Positions 24,001 to 33,057 of a stretch of DNA of 38,725 nucleotides are shown piece after piece; positions within the stretch are counted from its first letter, which is position 1, and every line of letters begins with the position of its first letter. The position numbers were made by a program, and so were the translations under genes. This DNA is from a virus. The notes below the pieces were generated by a model that saw nothing but the letters and a program-made list of their open reading frames with translations, made no database searches and was not told the origin of the DNA. Where the stretch lies: IMG/VR virus record IMGVR_UViG_3300025011_000097, positions 1 through 38,725 of that record, one strand, 5' to 3'.

Positions 24001-24416
24001 TACTTAAATTCCACCTCCTGATCAAGCGTCTGCATTTTAGGTTTTTCGGGATCCGATCGCATGACATGAAAGGCATAATCTACGAAGAAATGAAGCACAC
24101 TATCTATGATTTCGTGGTGCATCGTTTTTCCCCTATAGGTGCCTCCTTCGGATTGGATGTACTCTAAATTACTGTAAAGCTGTTCAGCCATTGCATGAAG
24201 AGCCTCATTCGTTTCGTCGAAATAATGAACGTCAAAGGAATTGTCCCGCCTGTATCGACGATTCAACTCCCGTTCATGCCCGACAGAGAGGACCTTAACG
24301 AAAAAACAAGGCTCCTGGAAGCCCTGCTTAATCTCTTCACCGTAGACTTTTATCGCGGGGAAGCTCTGCTTAATTACCGATATAACCCCATCTCTAACAC
24401 CGTTGACGGTTATCAA
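24000..24416 (-). CDS. xkdJ: XkdJ-like tail terminator/completion protein (DUF6838)
   Basis: 138 aa with the pattern of the family: GVRDGVISVIKQSFPAIKVYGEEIKQGF, CFFVKVLSVGHERELNRRY, and LHFFVDYAFHV near the end. Its place between the gp10-like protein and the sheath is that of a tail completion protein, which caps the tube and joins it to the head. Short overlaps with both neighbours indicate coupled translation. Confidence 0.85.
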   Translation of the reverse strand: MITVNGVRDGVISVIKQSFPAIKVYGEEIKQGFQEPCFFVKVLSVGHERELNRRYRRDNSFDVHYFDETNEALHAMAEQLYSNLEYIQSEGGTYRGKTMHHEIIDSVLHFFVDYAFHVMRSDPEKPKMQTLDQEVEFK

Positions 24417-24925
24417 TGGTTACCACCTCCAGAGGGACGGCCATTCATAATTTGGTTAATTAGATCACTTTGTCGCCTTTCAAGATACCTTGGCAGTTCC
24501 CGCTCTATTTCCTGCATAGAGATTGTCATCATGAAACGGCCTTCAACCCATTTGGTGAGACCTCGACCCGTACGATGCCCGTATTCCACGTAAACTGCAT
24601 ACTCGGTGTTGTTGATGATTTCAATGATATATGCATTACCATGACGTTCAATATTCCCAACTCGCCATGTTCGCCTGAGGTGACCGCCTACTCTTCTTCT
24701 TGATGTCTTAAAATGAACTAGCTTTCCTGATGCTGTTGTAAAGCTAACCTCATCCGAATATACGCCCACCGGAGTACGCCTCTTAATTTTTCGAAGTGAC
24801 CGCATCGCCATTTCTGTCAAGAACTCTCTAATAAATCGATCTATTACTCTTTCGTCCAGGGCTCTCTGAAATTTACCTGCAAGATCCTTAAGTTCTCGGA
24901 AATCAAAATTACCCCATGTTGCCAT
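24413..24925 (-). CDS. xkdI: HK97 gp10-like tail protein (XkdI family)
   Basis: 170 aa: FREFLTEMAMRSLRKIKRRTPVGVYSDE, then LRRTWRVGNIERHGNAYIIEIINNTEYAVYVEYGHRT. The RTPVGTG-like and YAxYVEYGHR motifs are the family signature. It belongs to the head-tail joining proteins and lies between XkdH- and XkdJ-like genes. Confidence 0.9.
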   Translation of the reverse strand: MATWGNFDFRELKDLAGKFQRALDERVIDRFIREFLTEMAMRSLRKIKRRTPVGVYSDEVSFTTASGKLVHFKTSRRRVGGHLRRTWRVGNIERHGNAYIIEIINNTEYAVYVEYGHRTGRGLTKWVEGRFMMTISMQEIERELPRYLERRQSDLINQIMNGRPSGGGNH

Positions 24926-25284
24926 TAGGCTCTTCCTTTTCTTTGTAGGCTGATCTCTTGATGGCTGCCATAAACGAAAGGTTCACCTGCAGTGAATAGA
25001 ATGGTTCTGCTGCAGTGGGTGACCACGAGTGTATCCCCCTGCAGAATCACTAACTCAGGAGCAATGGAGAGCTTAGACTCATAAGCAATGTCGTTTGTGG
25101 ACTCAGTCTGATTGTTACTAGCCAAAGCTTTTTGTGATAGCTTACAGGCTTTACCAGTGTAGACGTCCATTTCCTCTTGCTTAGTTTCTCCTGAAGGCTT
25201 TGTGACGTCCATCATACGACGGATCGTGCAGGTATCCTCATAGAGTTTCTCGATGGCCCGGCGATGACGATTGTAGTTGATCAC
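24925..25284 (-). CDS. xkdH: XkdH-like head-tail connector protein
   Basis: About 119 aa: INYNRHRRAIEKLYEDTCTIRRM, then CKLSQKALASNN and a strand-rich C terminus ending FVYGSHQEISLQRKGRA. It fits the head-tail adaptor (XkdH/minor capsid) group. The GTG at 25284 is preferred because GAGGTG lies 6 nt upstream; a GTG at 25293 is within that site. TAATG overlap with the next gene. Confidence 0.78.
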   Translation of the reverse strand: MINYNRHRRAIEKLYEDTCTIRRMMDVTKPSGETKQEEMDVYTGKACKLSQKALASNNQTESTNDIAYESKLSIAPELVILQGDTLVVTHCSRTILFTAGEPFVYGSHQEISLQRKGRA

Positions 25285-25286
25285 AA

Positions 25287-25664
25287 CTACCACCTCAGCT
25301 TTCGGTATCGATTCAAATCAACTTTGTAGTTAAGCACAACAGAATCAATGACAGATTTTGACGTGTTAGCGATATCCCCGCCACTGCTCCTTGCGGGTGA
25401 TACTTGCGTATCGCCTATTTTTACTGACTCAGCACCGCCTACAGTATCAGCTATTTCACCCACATTTGGGAGATCAATTCTAACCGCATCGATGGCCATT
25501 GACGCCCATACAAACTTGAGGCCATCCGGTACCGTACCAATTCCGCAATAATGGAGGATCCGGAGCTCAAGTTCTTCGATATAAGAGAGAATCAGCGGTT
25601 GTAAATCGTCATTAGCGAGTCTAAGGCGAAGCTTAATAACGGCCCATATATCTGTACTGACCAT
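25287..25664 (-). CDS. head-tail connector (gp6-like)
   Basis: 125 aa: IWAVIKLRLRLANDDLQPLILSYIEELELRILHYCG is the helical N terminus of gp6-like/XkdG-neighbour connector proteins. It contains FVWASMAIDAVRI and ends with SVVLNYKVDLNRYRKLRW. It closes the portal ring and receives the tail. Located right after the capsid block, as expected. Confidence 0.8.
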   Translation of the reverse strand: MVSTDIWAVIKLRLRLANDDLQPLILSYIEELELRILHYCGIGTVPDGLKFVWASMAIDAVRIDLPNVGEIADTVGGAESVKIGDTQVSPARSSGGDIANTSKSVIDSVVLNYKVDLNRYRKLRW

Positions 25665-25665
25665 A

Positions 25666-25839
25666 TCATTCCACCAGCTCGGCTACTTTAGCTGCGACCA
25701 ACTCTGCCGCTTCTTCTGAGCTAACCGATGTTTTCCCCCTGGCCTGATATCGCTTCCCATGGTGTTTAACATTGACGGTCCAAACCACAAAAACTTTGGA
25801 AGGAGACTTAGATTTTGGATTATCTTTTTTATCGGCCAT
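25666..25839 (-). CDS. small basic protein after the capsid gene (57 aa)
   Basis: ATG at 25839, stop one base before the next gene's ATG. Basic, lysine-rich start (MADKKDNPKSKSPSKVFVVW), a strand pair (VNVKHHGKRYQARGKT) and an acidic helix (SSEEAAELVAAKVAELV). The tight spacing with its neighbours indicates a real gene in the head module; such small proteins are common here. Function not recognised. Confidence 0.7.
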   Translation of the reverse strand: MADKKDNPKSKSPSKVFVVWTVNVKHHGKRYQARGKTSVSSEEAAELVAAKVAELVE

Positions 25840-25905
25840 ATCAGTTACCTATCCTTTCAACAAATCAAAAAATCAAGGAGGAGATCCACTCTCCCCCTCA
25901 TCGGA

Positions 25906-26952
25906 CTAATTAACCTTGGCGATGAAAATCGTGTCAATCGTTTCAAAGCTTGGCAGTACAATCTCTGAAACAATAGTTTCGACATTCACTGGATGGGGTT
26001 CTTTGATACTTGTAATAGCCACGCCGGTATTAACAATGGATACCTCCGCGTTGGAGATCCCAGCCATGAGATCAGACTCTTCGGGAGTAGTTCCATAATA
26101 GGTGCTTCCCAGTGTTCCATCTGGAATCAGAGTGAAGTACTCGTCCGGATAGAACAGCTGCGTAGATCCGTCCTGGAGAGCAAACTTCTTGTTGTACACT
26201 GCAATACTAATGCCCAGCTTAGTTTGCATGTATTGCTTCATCATAGCATCCGTCATGATGATGTTTTGTCCACCTAATGGATTCATGTCGAGCCTGACAG
26301 GTTTATTCTGGAGAACGTAATTCCAGGTCTTTCTGGTACAGATGCCCTTTGTAGGACGTACACCGGTATCGTCTTCCACTTTATCCTGCCAGGTCTTGAT
26401 ATCACCCACGATGTCTGCATCCACGCTGCTCCATTTGTCCTCTGCTGCAATAAGTGTTTCCGTATGCCCGGAAGACAGCTGGTAATCATAGTCGTAGTCT
26501 TGGCGATTGGCTGTTATCCTTATTTTCCCGGTAGAGAGCAACTGCATGATCATCCGTTCTGGGATAACTTGAGCGCCATTGACCAAATTTGTTACGTCAT
26601 CATAAATGGCATTGATCAGCGGCATGATTACGGCTTCGTTTTGAGATGCGGCTAACTTGTTTAGTTCCTGCCGATCTTTCTCACCGATACGCATAGCCTC
26701 ACGAAAGAACGGCATTTCAGTGTCAACCTTAGCGAATCCGATACGATCCCTAAGTGTAGCCTTAGTATCAAAAGCTGAAGGCTGCAAGGACACGGGAAGC
26801 CCACGGGATCCTTTGATCCATGATAGATCTAACCCCATCTGTTTCTTTGAGGGAAATAAGGTTGCTCCCAAATACGGAATGGTGTTGGACGGGTTAGCAA
26901 GATAATATGTCGCTATATTCTTAGCATTCACCAAATCAAAAATTGTAGCCAT
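25906..26952 (-). CDS. major capsid protein (capsid E-like)
   Basis: 348 aa. MATIFDLVNAKNIATYYLANPSNTIPYLGATLFPSKKQ-type start, then PFFREAMRIGEKDRQEL and a C-terminal region (YYGTTPEESDLMAG and VNVETIVSEIVLPSFETIDTIFIAKV) fit the phage major capsid protein E family (HK97 fold, lambda gpE-like). It lies after a decoration-like gene and scaffold, the same order as in lambda-like head modules. It forms the icosahedral shell. Confidence 0.92.
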   Translation of the reverse strand: MATIFDLVNAKNIATYYLANPSNTIPYLGATLFPSKKQMGLDLSWIKGSRGLPVSLQPSAFDTKATLRDRIGFAKVDTEMPFFREAMRIGEKDRQELNKLAASQNEAVIMPLINAIYDDVTNLVNGAQVIPERMIMQLLSTGKIRITANRQDYDYDYQLSSGHTETLIAAEDKWSSVDADIVGDIKTWQDKVEDDTGVRPTKGICTRKTWNYVLQNKPVRLDMNPLGGQNIIMTDAMMKQYMQTKLGISIAVYNKKFALQDGSTQLFYPDEYFTLIPDGTLGSTYYGTTPEESDLMAGISNAEVSIVNTGVAITSIKEPHPVNVETIVSEIVLPSFETIDTIFIAKVN

Positions 26953-26976
26953 CGCTATTTACACTCCCTTCTTTTC

Positions 26977-27354
26977 CTAAGCAATAAAGGCAATTAATCC
27001 GAGCGCTGCCACTTCTGCAGCGTCTGGGGCTTCTGGTAACTTAGCCAAATCGATAAATCCATGGATGACCATCGCTCCAGGTGCTGGCCCATTAGTTACA
27101 TCAACATCGTTCAGTAAGACTCCCTCAGCATTCGATGTATCCGGGGTACCTGGAGTCGTTATTGCTTTCGCTACCATTTTAGTTGGGTCAGCAATGGTCC
27201 CGTTGCCCACAATAGTTCCTGCAGGGACGATCTTTTTACCCTCCACTGCCACGATACCAGTGTCGTCTACGGTTACCGCCAAAGCTACGTAATGGTCAGG
27301 GAACTTTAGGATATCCTTTTTATTCCCATAGGTGGTTGTAACAAATTTACTCAT
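26977..27354 (-). CDS. head decoration-like protein (125 aa)
   Basis: Strand- and glycine-rich small protein (VALAVTVDDTGIVAVEGKKIVPAGTIVG, then GVLLNDVDVTNGPAPGAMVIHGFI) resembling phage head stabilisation/decoration proteins of the lambda gpD-like class. Its place directly upstream of a capsid E-type gene supports this. ATG with a good GGAGG-type site. Confidence 0.75.
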   Translation of the reverse strand: MSKFVTTTYGNKKDILKFPDHYVALAVTVDDTGIVAVEGKKIVPAGTIVGNGTIADPTKMVAKAITTPGTPDTSNAEGVLLNDVDVTNGPAPGAMVIHGFIDLAKLPEAPDAAEVAALGLIAFIA

Positions 27355-27369
27355 CTTTATTTATCCTCC

Positions 27370-28008
27370 TTAATCAAAATAGGATTGTCGGGCTTTATCC
27401 AGCCCCTCATTGCTTTTTGCGGCCATTTCGGCCAGACGTTTGCCAAAGCCTCCTTCTTTATCACCTTCGCCGCCTTTAGCCCCGTCCGGGTCTTTACCGT
27501 CAGCAGGCTTGAAGCCTTTGAACTGAAATCCTTGATCGCCTTTCTTTTCTTCGACAAACAAAAAAGCCTTTGATTCTTTCAAAGACTTAATCTGATCGTC
27601 TAGGCCGGTCTTAACATTTCCATTGTCGTCCAGTTCAATTTTGGTCTTATCCAGCAAATTAGCCACAATATCTGGATCGTGCGTTTTTCCGGATAGGGCT
27701 AACTTTAAGGCTGTGTCAAGTTTCAATACCTTCATGTCAGTTTCGTACTTGTCGGTAGCTTCTTTGTTGGCCTTCTGCAGGTCTGCGATCTGCGTGGTCA
27801 GTGTCTCATTCCCTTTAGCTTTTTCACCAAGATCTTTAAGTTGAGTATCCCGTTCTTTCAGATCCTTTTCAAGCTGCTTCTTCCCCTCATTGATCTCATC
27901 AAATCTAGCTTTGGGGATGTAGGTTTTTAACTCTTCCTGAGAAGCTGTTGCAGCCTTTGCAGCTTGCTCTTCAGTAAACCCTAACACAATGAATTGCTCC
28001 TTGGTCAT
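27370..28008 (-). CDS. scaffolding protein (GP20-like)
   Basis: 212 aa, highly charged and mostly coiled coil: KKQLEKDLKERDTQLKDLGEKAKG and ETLTTQIADLQKANKEATDKYE. The C-terminal third is glycine/lysine-rich and probably binds the capsid protein. This matches phage minor structural protein GP20/scaffold proteins. It is expected to be absent from mature heads. Confidence 0.85.
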   Translation of the reverse strand: MTKEQFIVLGFTEEQAAKAATASQEELKTYIPKARFDEINEGKKQLEKDLKERDTQLKDLGEKAKGNETLTTQIADLQKANKEATDKYETDMKVLKLDTALKLALSGKTHDPDIVANLLDKTKIELDDNGNVKTGLDDQIKSLKESKAFLFVEEKKGDQGFQFKGFKPADGKDPDGAKGGEGDKEGGFGKRLAEMAAKSNEGLDKARQSYFD

Positions 28009-28106
28009 TTATATTTCCGCCCTTTCATCTTCACTTTTTACCCGGTCGTGTCCGGTTGATGTCCTGTTCTTTTACGCCGACAGTACCGAAACGGCGAAAC
28101 AACAAT

Positions 28107-29135
28107 TTACCCAGCATACTGCCCCATCCATTTTTTATAGGTCATATCAGCCGGTACATAATAGGAGTTGTCCTTTGAATCTCTTGCAATTCGTTTTCCG
28201 GGATCTATCTCATCCTCGAAGTATGGCATAGTCGTCGTCCGGCAATTAACATGAAAGGGTGGGCAATTCGTGTGGACCATCATTTCAGACGTCTTAAACA
28301 CCTTGCCATCCATTTCTCGGCAAATCTCGGACGTCCGCATATCTAGCGTGGCCAGTATCTCGTATTGTTTGACCATGCCACTTTGCCGATAACCCTCCAT
28401 CGTAGCCTGCTCAACAAAGAACGCAGTCTCTGTCTGAATTAATCTGTCAGCGTTTTCACGCGAAACACCCATGCGCTTAGATAAATCTTTCGACATGCGA
28501 TCGATGCTATCCCCTCGAATGAAGGATTGCGAGAGCTTTGTTTGTAGCTCTAAGGCCAGTTTGTCCCGATCACCCCAGATCCGTTTACTCCAGTTCGATC
28601 CGACAAACTCCGAACCAAGCACCTTACTTAATCCTTGTTCATCGATCTTAGCAAACGTCACGCCAATGCCGGTACCAACTTGAAGCTCAAATAACGTGCG
28701 GTAGTAGGTATCTGTATACACATCACCTAAAAGGCTCTCAGCGTCTTTCTGGCGCTTTCCCGCAAGCATTTCAGCCTGTTGCCTTATCTGAATTTGCAAA
28801 GCCTCTAATCGACTAATCCTGGTGCGATAATAGCTATTGTTCAGCTGCTTTGTCCACCGACCATCGACATTATCCTTGCCTTTGGCGATAAACTCCTCAA
28901 CAGTCATCTTGAACTCTTTGAGCTGGTTACTATTGAGTAGCTTTCGAGTCTCAGCATAATCGACAATACCGTTATTATCGGCAAAGCGCTGATAGAATAT
29001 GGCTATATCGCGCTTTATGGTTTGAGTAGCACGATCATACTCCCTAAGAAGTTCTGTGACATTTAAGTCCGCCTTATCGAATTGAATCTGAGCGATCTGC
29101 TCAAAACGTTTTTGCCAATACTCTGCGGACTTCAT
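28107..29135 (-). CDS. minor head protein (SPP1 gp7 / MuF family)
   Basis: 342 aa with the C-terminal MuF signature: EICREMDGKVFKTSEMM followed by HTNCPPFHVNCRTTTMPYF. The N terminus is helical. Such proteins bind the portal and enter the head in small numbers, and take part in DNA ejection. No extra toxin or enzyme domain is attached. The ATG overlaps the portal stop. Confidence 0.88.
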   Translation of the reverse strand: MKSAEYWQKRFEQIAQIQFDKADLNVTELLREYDRATQTIKRDIAIFYQRFADNNGIVDYAETRKLLNSNQLKEFKMTVEEFIAKGKDNVDGRWTKQLNNSYYRTRISRLEALQIQIRQQAEMLAGKRQKDAESLLGDVYTDTYYRTLFELQVGTGIGVTFAKIDEQGLSKVLGSEFVGSNWSKRIWGDRDKLALELQTKLSQSFIRGDSIDRMSKDLSKRMGVSRENADRLIQTETAFFVEQATMEGYRQSGMVKQYEILATLDMRTSEICREMDGKVFKTSEMMVHTNCPPFHVNCRTTTMPYFEDEIDPGKRIARDSKDNSYYVPADMTYKKWMGQYAG

Positions 29136-30616
29136 TATGCTTCACCGGGTCCCTTGACTCCCTGAGCGCCTTTTACTCCCAAGGGTCCATTAAGATTGCC
29201 ATATTGCTGAGATAACTGATTGTCCTCTACTTGCTGCTTCTTTAAGCGATCCAGCTCATCCTGGACATCAGTTACCCACGGATGATTCGAGATGACGGTC
29301 TCATCGGAGATCACTCCAACGCTGTTCTTGGCATTGGTGATCGCGTCTGCCTCGTTGATGAGGATATCTCTATTGAGAATAAAGTCGACCGTCTCTTCTG
29401 TATAGTCTTTGCTAGTCGTATTGACTAGATGGACATCGATAAACCACCTTAATTGCTCTAAACTAGACTGGAATTCTGTCTCAATGATATTGGCATCCAT
29501 GTCTAGGTCCGCGTAAATAAACTTTAGGGCAATACCACTCGGGCTATTTCCCAACTTGTCACTTTGGGAATCTACGCCGCGACCGAACTCATAGATATCT
29601 TTTCGGTTCTGGTTCTGGTGATTCTTATACGCTTCCGTATCAATTTCCAGGCTTATCGTATCAACGTCGCCTTCACCGGTCGTAAACACCACTCTGTACG
29701 TTGAGATATTCTTTCTGAATTCTGCCCCTTTAGTCCCATCAAAATCCTTAACCACGTAAATACTATTTGGCAAATCCTCCAGGTTATTGGAGTTATCGGA
29801 TTTCCTAGCATCGTAATCATCGACCAGGGATTTGATGAGTGCTAACAGAGATTGTTCTTCTTCATTGTACTTAAAGGCGATGAAGGGAACACGCTCCCAG
29901 TTGCTGGGGGATTCCAAGTCCCCTTTGGCTACCACAAAATGTGATCCCGTATCTCCTACTTCCACATCAGGCACAAGACCGCCCTGCAGCACATATCGTT
30001 TTACACCGTTAATATCCCACCACTCAACTTTCGTAACGGTTGTTCGTCTTGTACCCTCGTAGGTCTCCACCTCGTAAGTACGAATTACTGCCTGTAGATC
30101 TGTGTGGGCTGCATCGCGCCATAATGGGATGATCTCTTCCGATGGGATCCGCATGAAGGACAATAGGCCAGTTTCGTTGTAATAGACATGCAACCAGGCT
30201 ATCCCTTTTTTGATGGATTCTTTCCCAACGTTCTGAAGCATTTTAAGCATGGATTTTCCAAAAAAAGAGGACATCTGCTCCTGGTAGTCTTTGTTATCTG
30301 TCTGAATGCTTAGTGGCTTTGATAGCAAGTAACCGACCTTTTGATCCACGAGCTTTCGGAAAAAACCGTTAACCAATTTATTATTGGCCAAATTCCCAAC
30401 CGTTTCTTTGGCACCACTTTCCCCAATGGCCGTACGTTCACGATCCAAGATATCGGTCTTATTTCGGTAATACCGTTCCCCTTTGAGCATTTCGGCTCGT
30501 TTGTGGGAACTTTTCCACTCACTCAAATTTAGAAGAATGATCTGTTCAATATCCATGGCCGTCTTTGCTCCAGCCGCGATGATCTGAGCGATTCGTTCAT
30601 TTTCGGTTATTGGCAC
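29135..30616 (-). CDS. portal protein (SPP1 gp6-like)
   Basis: 493 aa, the usual length. The sequence KGERYYRNKTDILDRER, LANNKLVNGFFRKLVDQKVGYLLSKP and the region DSQSDKLGNSPSGIALKFIYADLDMDANIIE are characteristic of the SPP1-type portal family. It forms the dodecameric ring through which DNA is pumped and to which the tail connectors bind. GTG start after GAGGTGAG; follows terL directly. Confidence 0.92.
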   Translation of the reverse strand: MPITENERIAQIIAAGAKTAMDIEQIILLNLSEWKSSHKRAEMLKGERYYRNKTDILDRERTAIGESGAKETVGNLANNKLVNGFFRKLVDQKVGYLLSKPLSIQTDNKDYQEQMSSFFGKSMLKMLQNVGKESIKKGIAWLHVYYNETGLLSFMRIPSEEIIPLWRDAAHTDLQAVIRTYEVETYEGTRRTTVTKVEWWDINGVKRYVLQGGLVPDVEVGDTGSHFVVAKGDLESPSNWERVPFIAFKYNEEEQSLLALIKSLVDDYDARKSDNSNNLEDLPNSIYVVKDFDGTKGAEFRKNISTYRVVFTTGEGDVDTISLEIDTEAYKNHQNQNRKDIYEFGRGVDSQSDKLGNSPSGIALKFIYADLDMDANIIETEFQSSLEQLRWFIDVHLVNTTSKDYTEETVDFILNRDILINEADAITNAKNSVGVISDETVISNHPWVTDVQDELDRLKKQQVEDNQLSQQYGNLNGPLGVKGAQGVKGPGEA

Positions 30617-30631
30617 GTTCTCACCTCGTTT

Positions 30632-31894
30632 CTACTCAAAGGATACTCCAGGCTTGTGGAACAATATCGTATTTATAAAATATCGATCAGCATCTAGACA
30701 ATGGTCGTTCTGTTTGGCAGGCTTATCTTCACCGCGCTCTGCGGCTTTAACATCCCATACGTAAGAGAAGAATTCACGAAAAGTATTTAAACAGCAGTCG
30801 TTATAATTAATCAGCTCGTTACTTAGTGCCGTGGCCACATTACGGATGCCTTCCAGTACATCATTATTGGCTTTCTTGACTCTGAATTTTCTATGCTTCT
30901 TAATCGTGGCGATAAACGAAGCAGCACTCGGATCCACTATCACTGCTTTAATCTTGATATCGCCTATGAACTTTTCAAGATCCTGATAGTACTCTTCGTC
31001 TGTCTTCTGCTTTCCTTTGTCCTTTCCGGAATAATAATACTCTTTGACCTTATACCATTTGCCTAAGTATTTTCCCCAAAGACCAAAGGTCGTCGGGTTC
31101 TGGGTACCATAGTCTCCACTGACGTAATACTCTGTATAAGCACGGTCCGTTGCGGGAACCTTATGTCTATCCTCATCAAACATGTCATAGATAATGCCCT
31201 CAGCCATCACCCATAGGCCGAGAATGTAACGTTTGAAGAATACTCCGGAGAACATCCTTCTGAACCGTTGTTTAACCTTTTCAGAGAGCGAAAGGTTATC
31301 ATCCATTATGAAATGGAGATAATAAATTTGTTTCTCCCAGCGCTTATCGATGAACTCGATCTTCATGTAGTGATACGGACCACGCGGATTGCAGTTTATA
31401 AATATTTTTGCTCCGTCTACGGAACAACGGCCAATCATCTGATCCGTAAAAGACTGCGGAAACAAAGCGCCTTCATCAGCCAATGCACCGGCAGCAGTTA
31501 ACCCTTGTAGAACATCCTGCGAAGCTTCATTGTTAGCTCCAAAGCAGTAATAAGTGTTAGTACCGATGATAATGAAATGCTCTGACCGATTATACTCGTA
31601 CTTGATCCCCCAAGCCCCAAGTATTTGGAACATAGGTTTTAGAACGTTCCGCTTTAGAGCCCCGATACTTTTTCCAGCAAGGATAAAGCTTTCTCCCTCA
31701 AAGTTCTTCATGGACCAACGGAGGAAGCTACAGATCATGGCAATTGTTTTTCCGGAACGAATAGCACCATCGGCGATAACAATGTCTTTATCTTTATTCG
31801 GGGATCCATCTTCCCACCAGTAGAGTAGTTTCTTCTGTTTTGGCGAAAAGGGCTTGAACTCGAAGGCTTTAGTCTTTTTCTTGAATGCCCTCAT
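30632..31894 (-). CDS. terL: terminase large subunit (PBSX type)
   Basis: About 420 aa. Walker A GAIRSGKT (about residues 43-50), Walker B-like ALADEGAL, and the C-terminal RNase-H-like nuclease with acidic residues in VSGDYGTQNP, AVIVDPSAAS and HCLDADRYF. It cuts and pumps DNA into the head. The ATG at 31894 is chosen because GAGGGTGAT lies upstream at suitable spacing; an ATG at 31909 would add MRVIV. It overlaps the 3' end of terS. Confidence 0.95.
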   Translation of the reverse strand: MRAFKKKTKAFEFKPFSPKQKKLLYWWEDGSPNKDKDIVIADGAIRSGKTIAMICSFLRWSMKNFEGESFILAGKSIGALKRNVLKPMFQILGAWGIKYEYNRSEHFIIIGTNTYYCFGANNEASQDVLQGLTAAGALADEGALFPQSFTDQMIGRCSVDGAKIFINCNPRGPYHYMKIEFIDKRWEKQIYYLHFIMDDNLSLSEKVKQRFRRMFSGVFFKRYILGLWVMAEGIIYDMFDEDRHKVPATDRAYTEYYVSGDYGTQNPTTFGLWGKYLGKWYKVKEYYYSGKDKGKQKTDEEYYQDLEKFIGDIKIKAVIVDPSAASFIATIKKHRKFRVKKANNDVLEGIRNVATALSNELINYNDCCLNTFREFFSYVWDVKAAERGEDKPAKQNDHCLDADRYFINTILFHKPGVSFE

Positions 31895-32798
31895 CACTAT
31901 CACCCTCAAACATTGCCTTTATCTCGGCCTCTGACATCGTGGTAGCCTCAATAAAGTTCTTAATACCCTCCTGGTCATTACCCTGGCCCTCGCCGGTAAT
32001 CTTAAGCTTATCGAGTTTTAGTTTTTCTTCCTCAATTCGACGCTGGAATTTATCCGGGAATAAATCAAAGTACAAAGCAAGTTTATCCAAGGCCTTTTGC
32101 CGATCCTCTAATTTGATACTGGCTCCGTCTTTGCCCTGTTTAATTTGGCAGATAAGACCTCCGTCAAGTGTCGAGGATTCTTTGAATTTGAGAACGTTAA
32201 CTATTTTTGTGAGTGGCTTCTTTTCATGGGTTACAGGATCCTCAATTTCAACTGGTCCAAACATACCCATCACGGAGACTTCCTCTTGGCCAAACTCAAT
32301 GAAATCGTTCATATCCGCAAAAGCAATCTTGATGTATCGATCGAGTACATCCATGGCATCAACGAAAACGCCTTCTTGTAGCTGACCTTTTAGCCTTTTG
32401 ATTTCCGTTGAAACCTTAGGATTTCTTAGGAGTTGACTAGCTGTGACGTGAGCGCTGTCTGCAGCGTATCCAGCTTTGGTAGCTGACATAGTCCCATTAA
32501 ACGATTTGATGTAATACAAACAAAAAAGACGCTGCCTCTCAGTTAAATCTAAGCTTTCGTCAAATCCGATTTCTTTGTTGTTTACAACTATCTTTAATCT
32601 GGGATCCTGCGTCTTTGTTTTATTTTTTGAACCCTTCTTGGATGCATCCTTGGATGCAACCTTGGATGCATCTTTATTCCAACTCTCGCGCTGTTTTCTG
32701 CTTTTGATTGTGGGGTATTTTAAACCGTGCTTCACAGCTAAATCACTTAATGATATTTCGGAGGATTCGTATTCGTTCCGAATTTTAATCCAGTCCAT
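31869..32798 (-). CDS. terS: terminase small subunit
   Basis: 309 aa. N-terminal HTH (SDLAVKHGLKYPTIKSRKQRESW), then a repeated D/V-ASK linker (KDASKVASKDASKKGSK) and the terminase_2 core (TERQRLFCLYYIKSFNGTMSATKAGYAADSAHVTASQLLRNPKV). It recognises phage DNA and starts packaging. The linker is encoded by three tandem 12-mers (32637-32672). C-terminal part longer than usual and acidic, probably for contact with terL. Confidence 0.92.
   Translation of the reverse strand: MDWIKIRNEYESSEISLSDLAVKHGLKYPTIKSRKQRESWNKDASKVASKDASKKGSKNKTKTQDPRLKIVVNNKEIGFDESLDLTERQRLFCLYYIKSFNGTMSATKAGYAADSAHVTASQLLRNPKVSTEIKRLKGQLQEGVFVDAMDVLDRYIKIAFADMNDFIEFGQEEVSVMGMFGPVEIEDPVTHEKKPLTKIVNVLKFKESSTLDGGLICQIKQGKDGASIKLEDRQKALDKLALYFDLFPDKFQRRIEEEKLKLDKLKITGEGQGNDQEGIKNFIEATTMSEAEIKAMFEGDSDEGIQEKD
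32637..32672. repeat. three tandem 12-bp repeats within terS (possible pac site)
   Basis: On the plus strand CTTGGATGCATC, CTTGGATGCAAC, CTTGGATGCATC in direct tandem. They encode the DASK/VASK/DASK linker. Packaging-start sites of several headful phages lie inside the small terminase gene, so this is a candidate recognition site; it may equally be a simple repeat-expanded linker. Confidence 0.6.
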
Positions 32799-32829
32799 TA
32801 CTACATGTCACCACCTCCGGGAGGTTTTA

Positions 32830-32964
32830 TTACATCGGGCCACAGATGCCACGATTTGCCCGCATCATATAGTCGAAGGCTTTATACTTATTTGAGTCCT
32901 CGTACTTCGTAGATATCGGTGAAGGTTTGGCCACTGTTTTTTTCTTCCGTTTTTTCTTAGCCAT
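32830..32964 (-). CDS. small basic protein before terS (44 aa)
   Basis: ATG at 32964 after AAGGAGGGGG, ending 31 bp before terS. Extremely basic start (MAKKKRKKKTVAKP), then KYEDSNKYKAFDYMMRANRG. It is the first gene of the late operon, after the leader terminator. It might bind RNA or DNA given its charge; no family recognised. Confidence 0.65.
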   Translation of the reverse strand: MAKKKRKKKTVAKPSPISTKYEDSNKYKAFDYMMRANRGICGPM

Positions 32965-32985
32965 GCTCCCCCTCCTTTTAGACAT

Positions 32986-33032
32986 AGAAAAAGCGCTACC
33001 TTTCCGGGGACGCCCGAATTGGGAAGCGCTTT
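32986..33032 (-). terminator. leader terminator/attenuator before the late operon
   Basis: Outer 8-bp stem AAAGCGCT (32990-32997) and AGCGCTTT (33025-33032), with a GC-rich inner hairpin (GGGG/CCC-type) in the 27-nt loop, and five T after it on the minus strand. It lies between the promoter at 33058-33086 and the first late gene, so late transcription must read through it. A candidate antitermination control point. Confidence 0.65.
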
Positions 33033-33057
33033 CTTTTAGATAAAATTTGATAATAGT

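Noticed and set aside
31885-32385. Plus-strand 166-aa frame opposite terS.
   Set aside because: Serine-rich antisense translation of a well-recognised terminase gene, without its own ribosome binding site.
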